Of a DNA stretch of 64,000 nt, positions 1 to 8,762 are shown piece after piece. The stretch's first letter is position 1; every line of letters starts with the position of its first letter. Below the pieces are notes generated by a model. That model saw only the letters and a list, made by a program, of their open reading frames with translations. It was not told where the DNA came from and searched no databases. The stretch is from Clostridium_AD frigoriphilum (GTDB taxonomy: Bacteria; Bacillota; Clostridia; Clostridiales; Clostridiaceae), in contig NZ_JAZHFS010000003.1 of the NCBI RefSeq assembly GCF_036541405.1, forward strand, positions 221,328 to 285,327, given 5' to 3'. The position numbers were made by a program, and so were the translations under genes.

Positions 1-54
1 TCACTAATTTGTTCCACAGTCATTTACCGGAATAAAAAAGCATGAAATTTATCC

Positions 55-295
55 GTAATGATTTGCAAATAGAGGCGAATGAACTATTGAAATTTAGTTT
101 AGAAATTCTTCTTTTGCGATTATAAAATTCTCGTAAGCCTGACAGGTTGCATAACAATTAATAATTGTTATGTCCCCCAGAGAACTACCCAGAGGCCCAG
201 GCTAATGAACTTGAGACAGGACGTCGAGTGTGAATGATAGAGAATTTTATATAAGCAAAAGATTAGAATTCCTTAATTAAATCTCTAGTTTAGAG
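55..295 (-). repeat. Family A dispersed palindromic repeat, copy 1, with nested module
   Basis: Read on the minus strand this matches the elements at 58199-58405 and 59297-59547. Shared blocks are the left arm (GAATTCTAATCTTTTG, then TATAAAATTCTC), a core containing AGCCTG and CAGGCTTACGAGAATTTT, and the right arm (AAGAAGAATTTCTAAA). The two arms are inverted copies of each other, so the whole unit can fold back. The terminal GTGACTTGCAA is degenerate here (near 60-72). A palindromic module (149-196) interrupts the core. There is no coding capacity. It lies just beyond the 3' end of the diguanylate cyclase gene. Confidence 0.75.
149..196 (-). repeat. Nested 48 bp hairpin module inside family A copy 1
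   Basis: The block contains the palindrome CATAACAATTAATAATTG followed by TTATG, then CCCCAGAGAACTACCCAGAGG. The same block occurs inside family A copy 3 at 59369-59416, but at another position in the host element, and it is absent from copy 2. That pattern shows it is an independently inserted unit. Confidence 0.7.
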
Positions 296-323
296 CTCGA
301 TTGGCAAAGTATTACGGATTTCT

Positions 324-2126
324 TCATGCTTTTTTTTGTATTCGCAGATCTAAATTTATTGACATAACTTTATTTTTACCCATAGCTTTTGCTTGGTACA
401 TAGCTTTGTCTGCTGATGTAAATAAATATTCTAGATTCTCAGTAGTAGGAGTGATAGATGCAACTCCAAGGCTTGAGGTAATTGGTATTGTATCTGATTT
501 TCTAATAATTAAAGGATTGTTTTCTATTGCATGTCTCAAATTTTCTCCAACCATTTCGGCCTTTTTAAAGGAGGTGCCGGGTAATAACACAATAAATTCT
601 TCACCACCGAAACGCCCTAAAATATGACTCTCATCTAAATTCTGTGAACAAATTTTTGAAAGCCGTTTTAACACTAAGTCACCAGTATGATGACCTAGGC
701 GATCATTTATTTTTTTGAAATCATCTATGTCAATCATAATGGAAGAAATAGGTTGCATTGATGATTTTGCTTTATCGAAGATTTTATTAGCAAGTTCAAA
801 AAAACTGCGTCTATTATATAAGCTTGTTAGAGGGTCAATGCAAGCTAGTTGTTTTGTTTTACCATGTAATTTAGCATTTTCCACAGCAACACCTGCATTG
901 AAGGCAAAGGATAAAGCTATGTCGCAGTGATTTTTAGTATAAATATTCTTTTTACTCGAATCTAAGGTTAGTAGGCCAACAATTTTATTATTGAAAATCA
1001 CAGGTATTCCTAGCCAACTTTCAATATCTGTTAGATTTATATAATGATTAAAACGATTATCTTCTTTAACATTAGTAACTAATAATGTAGTGTAAGTTTT
1101 ATATATTTCTTTAAATAGCAGGTCTTCGTCTTTATTTATACGAATCTTGTATATAGCATTTATATTTTTGAAACCATAGGCTGATTTAACAATAAATTGG
1201 CTATTTTCTTCCATAAAGAATGATGCACTGTCATATGGAATTATTTGTTTTAAACTTATAAGTAACTTGTCTAATACCTCGTCTAAATTTAAAGTCGAAT
1301 TTAGGGAAAAAGTAGCAGAACAAAGTTTTTCTCTTAAACAATATTGTTCCTTTTGCTTAGCTAAGGTCTCGATTTTTTTATATGCTTTAGATTGATTTTT
1401 TGCTAGTATAAAAATATTTAAAAGTATAAAAAAGAAGAAGATTAGCAGTGAGTAATCATTGACATTATTTATACCTAAATAATGTAGCATGGACATAGAG
1501 ATGATTACAATAGTTGTAAGAAAGGCAATTAGTATGATTATGATTTTTTGATTTTGGCTTCGATATGCCTTTAATATAATATAAGTAGCATATACAATGA
1601 GTAACATACTAGAAAATTGAAATATTATAAGCAACTTTGATGCAAGTATTGGGGAAATGAAAATAGTAGTAGCTATAAAGAATAAACAAAACAACTTGCA
1701 TATATTATTAATAGTTTTTGAAGAACTTTCCTTAAAAAGTATAAACATAAAACTAAGTATAAAAAAAACTGCCAGATAGATGCTTAAGTATTGCAGTTTA
1801 ATAACTAGAATGTAATTTAAGGTGGGATATAAGGATAAAAAATATTTGTTGCCAACAATTAAAGTCCTTAAAGACATAATTATACACAGGCAACCAAAAT
1901 AAAGCTTAGAAATGTCCTCTGTTCTAAAAATATATAAGCATAGGTGATATAAAGCGACAATAAGAAATACGCCAAAGTATAAGAAATTAAGTACACCGTT
2001 TTTAGAATTAATATTTGAGGATGAAGTAGGCACATTCAATTTATTTAAGGAGAAAATAACATATAATAATGCTACCAAAATAATAGTGGATAGAATAATA
2101 GTCAATGATTTTTCTTTTTTTAGCAT
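324..2126 (-). CDS. Membrane-anchored GAF-GGDEF diguanylate cyclase
   Basis: Predicted to make cyclic di-GMP from two GTP at the membrane. The protein is 600 aa. The first ~250 residues hold about eight hydrophobic segments resembling the 7TMR-DISM membrane domain, but without the usual extracellular sensor domain. A short charged linker leads to a GAF domain (about 270-420) and a C-terminal GGDEF domain with an intact active-site GGEEF near 507-511. The inhibitory I-site (RxxD, five residues before the motif) reads DESH, so product inhibition of the usual kind is not expected. I chose the start at 2126 because the ATG at 2147 sits on the Shine-Dalgarno GAAAGGGG that serves 2126. It is transcribed away from the HAD gene. 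The enzyme class is secure; the signal is unknown. Confidence 0.9.
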   Translation of the reverse strand: MLKKEKSLTIILSTIILVALLYVIFSLNKLNVPTSSSNINSKNGVLNFLYFGVFLIVALYHLCLYIFRTEDISKLYFGCLCIIMSLRTLIVGNKYFLSLYPTLNYILVIKLQYLSIYLAVFFILSFMFILFKESSSKTINNICKLFCLFFIATTIFISPILASKLLIIFQFSSMLLIVYATYIILKAYRSQNQKIIIILIAFLTTIVIISMSMLHYLGINNVNDYSLLIFFFFILLNIFILAKNQSKAYKKIETLAKQKEQYCLREKLCSATFSLNSTLNLDEVLDKLLISLKQIIPYDSASFFMEENSQFIVKSAYGFKNINAIYKIRINKDEDLLFKEIYKTYTTLLVTNVKEDNRFNHYINLTDIESWLGIPVIFNNKIVGLLTLDSSKKNIYTKNHCDIALSFAFNAGVAVENAKLHGKTKQLACIDPLTSLYNRRSFFELANKIFDKAKSSMQPISSIMIDIDDFKKINDRLGHHTGDLVLKRLSKICSQNLDESHILGRFGGEEFIVLLPGTSFKKAEMVGENLRHAIENNPLIIRKSDTIPITSSLGVASITPTTENLEYLFTSADKAMYQAKAMGKNKVMSINLDLRIQKKA

Positions 2127-2328
2127 TATGTATATAACCCCTTTCATTATATTATTGTAATCATATTACCTTAGTATAACAAAAATGTCATTATTTATTT
2201 AAAAGGCGGAATTATTTGAGTCATATGTATAATCAATATAAAGTTTATAAAACATGTAATCCATTACTTACAAAATTCTATGATATACTATATTTAGTTT
2301 AAGAAAAGTGGTTACGTGGGGGTAAAAA

Positions 2329-3153
2329 ATGTATAAATTAATAGCAATAGACATGGATGGAACCTTATTAAATAGCGAAAAGAAAATTTCAACAGCTAAT
2401 TTTAATGCAATACAACAAGCAAAAGATATTGGAGTTAAGGTTGTACTGGCATCAGGAAGACCTCTAATTGGATTTAAAAGATATCTAGAAGAACTTAATT
2501 TAGTTTCAGAGGATAATTATGCAGTAGCATTTAATGGAGCACTTGTCCAGAACTGTGAAGGTAATGAGATAATATCTAAAACAACATTAACTCTTGAAGA
2601 TTATAAATATATATATAGTTTAAGCAAAAAGCTAAATGTTAATATACATGCATTAACGGAAGATTCAGTAATTTCTCCCAAAGACACAACATTCACTAGG
2701 CACGAAGCAGAAATGAATCATATTCCTAATGAAATAATTGCTGTAGAGGATGTACCAGCAAGTACTACTATAGTTAAGGTTATGTTTGTAGACAAGCCAG
2801 AAGTTATAGAAGATGTAATGGGAAAGATTCCAGAGGAAGTAAGTGATAAATACACAGTAGTTAGAAGTGCAGCTTTCTACTTAGAGTTTCTCCCTAAATC
2901 AGTTAATAAAGGTGCGGGAGTGGCAGCGCTTGCTGAAAAATTAAATATTAAACAAGAAGAAGTTATATGCATAGGCGATGCAGGCAATGATATCCATATG
3001 ATTAAATATGCTGGACTTGGAGTTGCTATGGGAAATGCATATCCAGAGGTTAAAAGAGTTGCTAATTTTATAACTAAAACTAATGATCAAGATGGTGTAG
3101 CATTTATTATTAACAAATTTATTTTGAATCCACAAGAAGAGTTTGCGGTATAA
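2329..3153 (+). CDS. Cof-type HAD-IIB family phosphatase
   Basis: Predicted Mg2+-dependent sugar-phosphate or nucleotide phosphatase of the haloacid dehalogenase superfamily, Cof subfamily (274 aa, normal length). Motif I is DMDGTLL near residue 8-14 (nucleophile and acid/base Asp). Motif II is the Ser in VLASGRP. Motif III is the Lys in SVNKGAGVAAL. Motif IV is GDAGNDIHMI, with GVAMGNA following. The IIB cap lies between motifs II and III. A GTGGGGG ribosome-binding site lies eight bases before the ATG, and a strong terminator follows, so it is probably a single-gene transcript. Substrate cannot be inferred, as Cof proteins are broad and redundant. Confidence 0.9.
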   Translation: MYKLIAIDMDGTLLNSEKKISTANFNAIQQAKDIGVKVVLASGRPLIGFKRYLEELNLVSEDNYAVAFNGALVQNCEGNEIISKTTLTLEDYKYIYSLSKKLNVNIHALTEDSVISPKDTTFTRHEAEMNHIPNEIIAVEDVPASTTIVKVMFVDKPEVIEDVMGKIPEEVSDKYTVVRSAAFYLEFLPKSVNKGAGVAALAEKLNIKQEEVICIGDAGNDIHMIKYAGLGVAMGNAYPEVKRVANFITKTNDQDGVAFIINKFILNPQEEFAV

Positions 3154-3164
3154 TACTATAAAAT

Positions 3165-3206
3165 AAAGCAAGCAAATTCCTTAGGAATTTGCTTGCTTTG
3201 TTTTTA
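3165..3206 (+). terminator. Intrinsic terminator after the HAD gene
   Basis: A 16 bp perfect stem (AAAGCAAGCAAATTCC with its complement) closes a TTA loop and is followed by GTTTTTAT. It lies 12 bases after the stop codon. Confidence 0.9.
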
Positions 3207-3306
3207 TAGTAAATTGTTAATAACAAAAATAAAATGTGTTAACAAAAAAATGGTACAATAAGCATACATTATTTATATTTTTACAGAAAGAATCCAGGAG
3301 GGTAAA

Positions 3307-4209
3307 ATGAGTAAAACTAAAAAAATATTATTAGCTTTTATGTGTCTTGTTATTATAGGTGGAGTATTATATAAAGTAAATTATGTAGAAAAAGAACATG
3401 AAAAATCGGTACAAGCTATAAAAACAAATGAGCAAAATAAAAAGTTGAATAAGATCGCTAATGAAAAGTTGCTAGCAAAAGCAAAAGGAGTAAAAGAGGC
3501 AGAGGCAGTAAAAGATGCAAAGGTGCTGCTTAAAGTTAACAAAGATAAAGAAATTTTAAAAAAGCAAAAAGATTTGGACAAAAATTTGGCGAAGGTAGTT
3601 GTTATAGACCCAGGACATGCAAGTATTACTAGTTTCGAGCAAGAAAAGCAATCACCAGGCTCAACAATAATGAAAATAAAGGAGCCAGGTGGAGCTCAAG
3701 GAATTAATACAAAAACGCCTGAGTATGTGGTTAATATGGCGGTAGCAGTTAGACTAAAAGTTTTGCTTAGTAAAAAAGGATATACTGTAAAAATGACTAA
3801 GACAGAGAATAAACAAATGCTTGGGAATATTGCAAGGGCTCAGGTCGGAAACAATTCTAAGGCAAATTTAGTTATACGAATTCATGCAGATTCAAATGAT
3901 AATTCATCTGTTAGTGGAGCGTCAATGCTTGTACCTACGGATACTAAAGATACAGATCCAATATATAAGTTGAGCAAACAATATGGACAAGTAGTTTTTA
4001 GAAATCTTATTAATGATGTAGGAATGAATGATAGAGGCGTTGTTGAAAGAGATGATATGACAGGATTTAATTGGTCTAAGGTCCCTGTTATTTTAGTGGA
4101 GATGGGTTTCTTATCGAATAGTAGTGAAGAAAGGCTTCTCATAACTGAATCTTACCAAGATAAGTTAGCAAGGGGTTTGGCAGATGGGATTGATGCGGCG
4201 TTAAAGTAA
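3307..4209 (+). CDS. N-acetylmuramoyl-L-alanine amidase (Amidase_3), membrane anchored
   Basis: Zn-dependent peptidoglycan amidase that cuts the MurNAc-L-Ala bond. The protein is 300 aa: a signal anchor (residues ~5-25), a Lys/Glu/Ala-rich probable coiled coil (~30-95), then the Amidase_3 domain. Metal ligands and catalytic residues are visible as VVIDPGHA (His), the Glu in the KTPEYVVN segment, RIHADS (His) and VEMGFLSN (Glu). The ribosome-binding site is AGGAGGG. Coiled-coil-linked amidases can be activated by FtsEX-type systems, and an ftsEX pair lies 5 kb away, but that link is inference. It could alternatively be CwlD-like and act in sporulation, although CwlD is usually shorter and lacks a long coil. 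Confidence 0.88.
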   Translation: MSKTKKILLAFMCLVIIGGVLYKVNYVEKEHEKSVQAIKTNEQNKKLNKIANEKLLAKAKGVKEAEAVKDAKVLLKVNKDKEILKKQKDLDKNLAKVVVIDPGHASITSFEQEKQSPGSTIMKIKEPGGAQGINTKTPEYVVNMAVAVRLKVLLSKKGYTVKMTKTENKQMLGNIARAQVGNNSKANLVIRIHADSNDNSSVSGASMLVPTDTKDTDPIYKLSKQYGQVVFRNLINDVGMNDRGVVERDDMTGFNWSKVPVILVEMGFLSNSSEERLLITESYQDKLARGLADGIDAALK

Positions 4210-4227
4210 AGGTATCGAATCTCTTGA

Positions 4228-4275
4228 GTGACTTGCAATACGAACTCGAAACATGAAATTCCATTAAGAAATAAA
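4228..4275 (+). repeat. Truncated family A repeat (terminal fragment)
   Basis: Starts with GTGACTTGCAATACGAA, the terminal sequence of the family A elements. It then follows the left arm of copy 2 at 58199 (ACGAACT, AAAC, GAAATT, TAAGAAAT) before similarity is lost. The rest of the element is missing. It begins 19 bases after the amidase stop codon. Confidence 0.6.
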
Positions 4276-4418
4276 AATTTTTTAAATGTTTTTTTATAAA
4301 AATTATTAGTATTTATTTTCATGTTATTTGGTATAGTTTATATGTATTATGCCACACTAAATGTAATACAATTGAGAGTTGTTTATTAATTTATTTTGGT
4401 GAAGAGAGAGATGTGATT

Positions 4419-5015
4419 ATGAGAGATATGGAGAATAATGATAAAAAGCATTTAAAGAAAATTTATAAAAATTTTTCTGACTTAGTTTATGTTGTTGCTA
4501 CAACGGAACTTGAGTCTTTTATTACTAAGGGTGAATTTACTAGTTTTTTCAATTATAGGATGAAACAAATACTTTCAGAGATTAATGAAAAAAGTGGGAT
4601 TTTAGATGCTGGTGTTTTTTTTAATACAAAAGGTGAAATAACACTTATTGATGTGGGGGTAGTAGGCAAATTTATAGAGAATAATTATAATTTGAAAATG
4701 CTGGAATATTATAAGAATACTTTTTTAAATAACATTATTAGGGGAGTGGTTAATGGGTCCGAAAAGTCAAAAGTAGATTTTATTTTAATTTCATATTCAA
4801 TATTATATGATACGCTAAATGAATTATATAAAACTATTAGTTGTAAGCAAGTGAATAAGATTATATATATAAATCGATATGCTTTAGAGGATTACAACAA
4901 AGAGGATTGCACTATGGTTCTTGCTACACTATTAATACTAGAAGATTTATGCAGATATATTGGTGTTGATAGACATAAAATGGTAAATGGATTAAAGAAT
5001 AAAATTTACAAATAA
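4419..5015 (+). CDS. Conserved-looking protein of unknown function
   Basis: I do not recognise this 198-residue protein. It has no signal peptide or membrane segment and looks like a soluble mixed alpha/beta protein with a helical second half. Residues ~65-85 contain a strand-like stretch (GEITLIDVGVVGKF), and the C-terminal half contains LATLLILEDLCRYIG. Three starts are possible: GTG 4413, ATG 4419 and ATG 4428. I prefer 4419 because the purine-rich GAAGAGAGAG lies about eight bases upstream. It stands alone, with no clear terminator after it and 368 bases to the next gene. Composition matches its neighbours. Confidence 0.6.
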   Translation: MRDMENNDKKHLKKIYKNFSDLVYVVATTELESFITKGEFTSFFNYRMKQILSEINEKSGILDAGVFFNTKGEITLIDVGVVGKFIENNYNLKMLEYYKNTFLNNIIRGVVNGSEKSKVDFILISYSILYDTLNELYKTISCKQVNKIIYINRYALEDYNKEDCTMVLATLLILEDLCRYIGVDRHKMVNGLKNKIYK

Positions 5016-5383
5016 TAAAGTTAAATTAAAAAATAAATAAAATTACATGTAAAATTTTAAGATAATATGATAAATGTTTACAAAATAACAATATTTTGCA
5101 TTGAATTGAGGGCTTTTTAAAAAACGATTATAATTTGTTTAAGAATATTCAATTTTATATAAAAAACTTTTAGCTATATTTATTATAATTTCGACAAATA
5201 AACTACTTCATATAAAATCTAACCTATTGCTATTCTTTCTTAATCGTGACTTTATGGGTGTATAGGGTTGAAGTTGTCATTAAAAAGAGATAAGATAATG
5301 TAAACGTATTTCACAAAATGACATATTTTTTTTGAAAGTAATGGTACTGTATTCTCATAAGAAAGTATGGGAGGCAAACGCAT
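5016..5383. other. AT-rich intergenic region, no gene seen
   Basis: These 368 bases hold no ORF with a ribosome-binding site and no strong hairpin. The promoter of the next gene is presumably in the last 150 bases, but I could not identify a convincing -35/-10 pair. Confidence 0.5.
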
Positions 5384-5737
5384 ATGGTAATTATAGAAAA
5401 TTTGTATAAAGAAATAACAGATGGTGATGTGAATTATAATTATGCTTACAGATTGGTAAAAGATAACATGTCTGTAGTGATGTATGGTAAGCTTACTGAA
5501 ATACAAGCTTATGGCATTGAAATAGAAAGGCAAGATATTACCAATGGTACAGTTGTAAGAATACAAAGAGACTGCGCAAAACATATAAGTCCACAAAGGT
5601 ATAAAGTTAAAAATCTTTTGAAAATATTATACGATAATACTGTATCACCTATTCATATGATTGACATATTGGGTGAGTATATTGATGAGTATACTAGTGA
5701 CTTTGATGAAGTGTTAGCGAGTATAGCTTCTTGTTAA
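5384..5737 (+). CDS. DUF6514-like small clostridial protein
   Basis: A 117-residue soluble protein. The pattern IENLYKEI at the N terminus, then YGIEIERQDI near residue 45 and VSPIHMIDILGEYIDEY near residue 92, resembles the clostridial family I know as DUF6514. That assignment is from memory of the pattern and is tentative. Function is unknown. A strong GGGAGG ribosome-binding site supports the ATG at 5384. A terminator-like hairpin follows, so it is probably monocistronic. Confidence 0.65.
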   Translation: MVIIENLYKEITDGDVNYNYAYRLVKDNMSVVMYGKLTEIQAYGIEIERQDITNGTVVRIQRDCAKHISPQRYKVKNLLKILYDNTVSPIHMIDILGEYIDEYTSDFDEVLASIASC

Positions 5738-5764
5738 TAATTTATGTTGACCTAACATATTGAT

Positions 5765-5804
5765 GAGAATATTCCACCTTTAGAGGACGATTATTCTCTT
5801 TTTT
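5765..5804 (+). terminator. Putative terminator after the DUF6514-like gene
   Basis: GAGAATA pairs with TATTCTC around an inner CCT/AGG stem, followed by six T residues. Confidence 0.55.
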
Positions 5805-5950
5805 CTATAATGGAAAATTACAAAATTATAGAGTATAATACTATAAATGGTCATAGTTATAATATAACGGTATACCATTGAAATATAATACAATAGCTTA
5901 CTAAAGCTTTAAATTTGTAAACATAGATTAACAAGTGGGAGTTGATAAGT

Positions 5951-6367
5951 ATGATTCTAGGTGTAGGTACTGATATAGTTGAAATCAGACGAATAAAACA
6001 TGCAATGGAAAGCAACAATAAATTTTTAGAAAAAATTTTTACAAGTTCAGAACTAGAATATCTTAAAAGTAGAAATTTAAGGGCTGAATATGTGGCTGGA
6101 AGATTTGCTGCAAAAGAAGCTGTAGCAAAAGCTTTAGGAACAGGCTTTAGGGGGTTTGATTTTAAAGACATTGAAGTTGATCGGACAACCCTTGGAAAAC
6201 CAGTAGTAATTTTAAAAGGGAAAGCAAAGTTAATAGCTAAAAAAGAAGGTCAATATAATATTCATCTTAGCATATCTCATGGGGAAGAAAGTGCAATTGC
6301 TTATGCTATATTAGAAGTTGAAAAGAAAAATGAAGAAGTTGTGGGAATAGCAAAGGTATCTGATTAA
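5951..6367 (+). CDS. acpS: Holo-[acyl-carrier-protein] synthase
   Basis: Transfers 4'-phosphopantetheine from CoA to the acyl carrier protein for fatty acid synthesis. The 138-residue protein has the family hallmarks GVGTDIVEI (Mg-binding Asp), RFAAKEAVAKALGTG (Glu and Lys of the active site) and LSISHGEESAIAYA. The TTG at 5942 is in frame, but the ATG at 5951 follows GGGAGTT by about eight bases and gives the canonical MILGVGTD start. AcpS upstream of alr and an ndoA-type toxin is the classic firmicute order. The C terminus runs slightly longer than the usual ~125 residues. Confidence 0.95.
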   Translation: MILGVGTDIVEIRRIKHAMESNNKFLEKIFTSSELEYLKSRNLRAEYVAGRFAAKEAVAKALGTGFRGFDFKDIEVDRTTLGKPVVILKGKAKLIAKKEGQYNIHLSISHGEESAIAYAILEVEKKNEEVVGIAKVSD

Positions 6368-6442
6368 TTATAATTAATTGTTTTAGTAATAGTATGTAAT
6401 CATTAGTAATAGTATAAGTAGTAGAGTAAGCTAATAAGGCTT

Positions 6443-6486
6443 GCAACAATAATAATTGTTGTATCTCTAGAGAAATGCTAGGAGGA
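6443..6486 (+). repeat. Solo hairpin module at the GerS-like ribosome-binding site
   Basis: GCAACAATAATAATTGTTGT is an imperfect palindrome. It is followed by ATCTCTAGAGAAATGCTAGG and ends in the AGGAGG used by the next gene. The layout (AT-rich palindrome, an AGAGAA block, then a G-rich end) matches the nested module at 149-196 and the tandem copies before pfkA. Divergence is substantial, so common origin is likely but unproven. Confidence 0.45.
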
Positions 6487-6491
6487 TAACA

Positions 6492-7106
6492 ATGAAAAAA
6501 GTATCGTTATTATTTTTAAGTCTTTTGTTCGTTTTAAGTTCGGTGCTATTTACTTCTTGTGATAAACCCCCAAAGGATACTAATGACATTACAACTTTTT
6601 TAAAAAATATGGATAGCTATACTACAAATATGAACATGGATATAAAGAATGATAAGCAGACAATTAACTATAAGGCAAAACAATCCTATTTAAAGGGAGG
6701 CGGATATAAACTAGAGTTAAACAAAAACAGGGTGTTTATATATAAATCAGATGATAAAATTTATATTAATGATAAAAATAATGGAAGGTCATATATACAA
6801 AGTAAAAGTTTTGATGAAGTACTTAAACTAAGTTTTATAGGTGAATACATAGGATTATTGTATACTAATGAGGAAATAAAATATGTTACTAAAAACGTTA
6901 ATAATATTGAATACACAGTAATTAATTTATTTATACCTGGTAATAATAAAAATATTAATAATGCACTTTTATATGTTAATAATAAAAGTATGTTGCCAGA
7001 AAAAATGATTATTTATGATACTAGTGGTAAAGAAAAAATTAATATAACATATACTAATTTTATTGCCAACTTAAAGATTGAACCTAAAGAGTTTAATGTT
7101 CCATAA
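6492..7106 (+). CDS. GerS-like lipoprotein next to alanine racemase
   Basis: A 204-residue predicted lipoprotein. It has a Lys-Lys N terminus, a hydrophobic core and a lipobox ending FTSC, with Cys near residue 23. The rest is a beta-rich LolA/GerS-like fold: repeated short strands and a final SGKEKINITYTNF-type segment ending in EFNVP. In Clostridioides difficile the germination lipoprotein gene gerS is in an operon with alr2, and GerS supports cortex modification through the CwlD amidase. The adjacency to alr here (28-base gap to the longest alr start) suggests the same family, annotated as GerS-related. Sequence similarity to GerS was judged by eye only. A role in sporulation is inference. 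Confidence 0.75.
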   Translation: MKKVSLLFLSLLFVLSSVLFTSCDKPPKDTNDITTFLKNMDSYTTNMNMDIKNDKQTINYKAKQSYLKGGGYKLELNKNRVFIYKSDDKIYINDKNNGRSYIQSKSFDEVLKLSFIGEYIGLLYTNEEIKYVTKNVNNIEYTVINLFIPGNNKNINNALLYVNNKSMLPEKMIIYDTSGKEKINITYTNFIANLKIEPKEFNVP

Positions 7107-7143
7107 TGTATATTAAATTTTAGTAACAAATGAGGTGAAGGTA

Positions 7144-8304
7144 ATGTTTAAACATTTAAGACCAGCATGGGCTGAGGTTGATTTAGATAAACTAGCACAT
7201 AACATGCGTGAGATTAGACGAATAACGAAAAGTAAAAAAATTATGGCAGTTGTAAAGGCAGACGCTTATGGGCATGGGGCTGTAGATGTAGCCCCAGTAC
7301 TACTTGAAAATGGTGCAGATAGTTTAGCCGTTGCAATGTTAAGTGAAGCAATGGAACTCAGGCGCTCGGGTATAGAATGCCCAATAATGATATTAGGTTT
7401 TACGCCACCGGAACTTATAGACAATTTATTAAAATATGATATTGAACAAACTGTATTTTCATATGAATTTGCAAAACAATTATCAAAGATGGCTCAAGAC
7501 GAAAATAAAATAGCAAAAATACACATAGCCCTAGATACAGGGATGGGTAGAATAGGTTTTTTACCAAATGATGAAAGTGTACAAGAGGTATATAAGATAA
7601 GTTTATTACCTAACATAACTTTGGAAGGAATTTTTTGCCATTTTTCAACTGCAGATGAAAAAGATAAGACATATACTAATATCCAAGTGGAAAAATTTGA
7701 TGAGTTTTATCAAAAATTAAAAGCAAAAAAAGTTTACATAAACACAAGACATATTGCCAATAGTGCAGCTATCATAGATTTACCTGAAATCCATTATGAG
7801 GCAGTACGGCCAGGAATAATAATTTATGGTTACTATCCATCTGATGAGGTAAATAAGGAAAAGTTAGATTTATTACCAGTCATGACTTTAAAAACAAATG
7901 TTGTACATATAAAAACGTTGCCACCTGGAGAATATGTGGGTTACGGAAGAAAATATAAAACAGATAAAGAAAGTGTTATAGCAACACTTCCAATTGGTTA
8001 TGCTGATGGATATACACGGCTTTTATTTCAAAAGGCAAAGGTTATTATAAAAGGTGAATTTGCTCCAGTTATAGGGAAAATTTGTATGGATCAGTGCATG
8101 ATCGATATTACAAGGATCAATGAAGTAAAAGTTGGGGACGAGGTTATACTAATAGGTGAAGATGGAAATAATAAATTTAATGCAGACATTGTCGGCGGAC
8201 TAATAGATACTATAAGTTATGAGATAGTTTGTATGATTGGGAAAAGAGTTCCGAGAGTATATATCAAGCAAGGTGAAGTTGTAAAGATAAAAGAGTATGT
8301 ATAA
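7144..8304 (+). CDS. alr: Alanine racemase
   Basis: PLP enzyme that interconverts L- and D-alanine for peptidoglycan. The 386-residue protein has the PLP lysine in AVVKADAYGHG (Lys38), the TIM-barrel substrate region with DTGMGRIGF and ANSAAI, the second catalytic Tyr in the GYGR segment, and the C-terminal IGKICMDQCMID block. A GTG at 7135 is in frame but lies within the GAGGTG ribosome-binding site of the ATG at 7144, so I use 7144. The length is normal. It follows the GerS-like lipoprotein, probably in one transcript. Confidence 0.96.
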   Translation: MFKHLRPAWAEVDLDKLAHNMREIRRITKSKKIMAVVKADAYGHGAVDVAPVLLENGADSLAVAMLSEAMELRRSGIECPIMILGFTPPELIDNLLKYDIEQTVFSYEFAKQLSKMAQDENKIAKIHIALDTGMGRIGFLPNDESVQEVYKISLLPNITLEGIFCHFSTADEKDKTYTNIQVEKFDEFYQKLKAKKVYINTRHIANSAAIIDLPEIHYEAVRPGIIIYGYYPSDEVNKEKLDLLPVMTLKTNVVHIKTLPPGEYVGYGRKYKTDKESVIATLPIGYADGYTRLLFQKAKVIIKGEFAPVIGKICMDQCMIDITRINEVKVGDEVILIGEDGNNKFNADIVGGLIDTISYEIVCMIGKRVPRVYIKQGEVVKIKEYV

Positions 8305-8362
8305 TAATACCATTTTATGTAAAATAACTTGTTGAAAAAAGGCGAAAAAACGAATAATTTCT

Positions 8363-8392
8363 TTGACAGATTGACATAGATTGAATTATAAT
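8363..8392 (+). promoter_or_regulatory. Sigma-A-type promoter for the toxin-antitoxin pair
   Basis: TTGACA (8363-8368) and TATAAT (8387-8392) are separated by 18 bases, and a second TTGACA at 8371 partly duplicates the -35. It lies 50 bases before the antitoxin start, implying a promoter separate from alr. Confidence 0.75.
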
Positions 8393-8441
8393 AATTTTAT
8401 ACATATTGTTGTTTTACTAAATAGGAGGTATTAAATTTTCT

Positions 8442-8762
8442 ATGTCGACTTCAAAGAAATTAGTAATAAACCTCTCGGAGGAACTTTACATTGAATTTAA
8501 TAAGACACTTAAAAAAGATTGTAAAAAAAGAAGTGTATTTATTAGGGATGCTATAATACTATATATTGAGGAAAAGAAAAGACTTAATTATATAGATAGA
8601 ATGAAACAAGGATATTTAGAAATGGCTGAGTTAAATTTAAAAATAGCTAATATGGGTTTTGAAAAAGATATTAAAGAGTTTAAAGAATACGAAGTTAAGC
8701 TTTCGGAGAGTGATTTGTCAAATGACAACAATAGTAAAAAGAGGAGATATATTTTATGCTGA
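8442..8762 (+). CDS. ndoAI: EndoAI/MazE-type ribbon-helix-helix antitoxin
   Basis: Antitoxin that binds and inhibits the downstream MazF-family endoribonuclease and probably represses the operon. Residues ~6-50 (KKLVINLSEELYIEFNKTL, then KKRSVFIRDAIILYIEEKK) form a ribbon-helix-helix DNA-binding domain. The C-terminal half is the toxin-binding tail. At 106 residues it is longer than B. subtilis EndoAI (93). Its last 13 codons and stop codon overlap the toxin reading frame by 41 bases, ending in the basic SKKRRYILC. The ribosome-binding site is AGGAGG. Confidence 0.88.
   Translation: MSTSKKLVINLSEELYIEFNKTLKKDCKKRSVFIRDAIILYIEEKKRLNYIDRMKQGYLEMAELNLKIANMGFEKDIKEFKEYEVKLSESDLSNDNNSKKRRYILC

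Noticed and set aside
55..295. Possible CRISPR array or tRNA-like structure in the palindromic repeats
   Set aside because: There are no regularly spaced short direct repeats and no cloverleaf. The copies are dispersed single units with fold-back symmetry.
301..627. A 108-codon plus-strand reading frame at the left edge
   Set aside because: It is opposite the GGDEF domain coding sequence and lacks a ribosome-binding site.
3307..4209. Naming the amidase cwlD because of the GerS-like gene nearby
   Set aside because: The long coiled-coil segment and the length do not fit CwlD well, and the Amidase_3 family is large.
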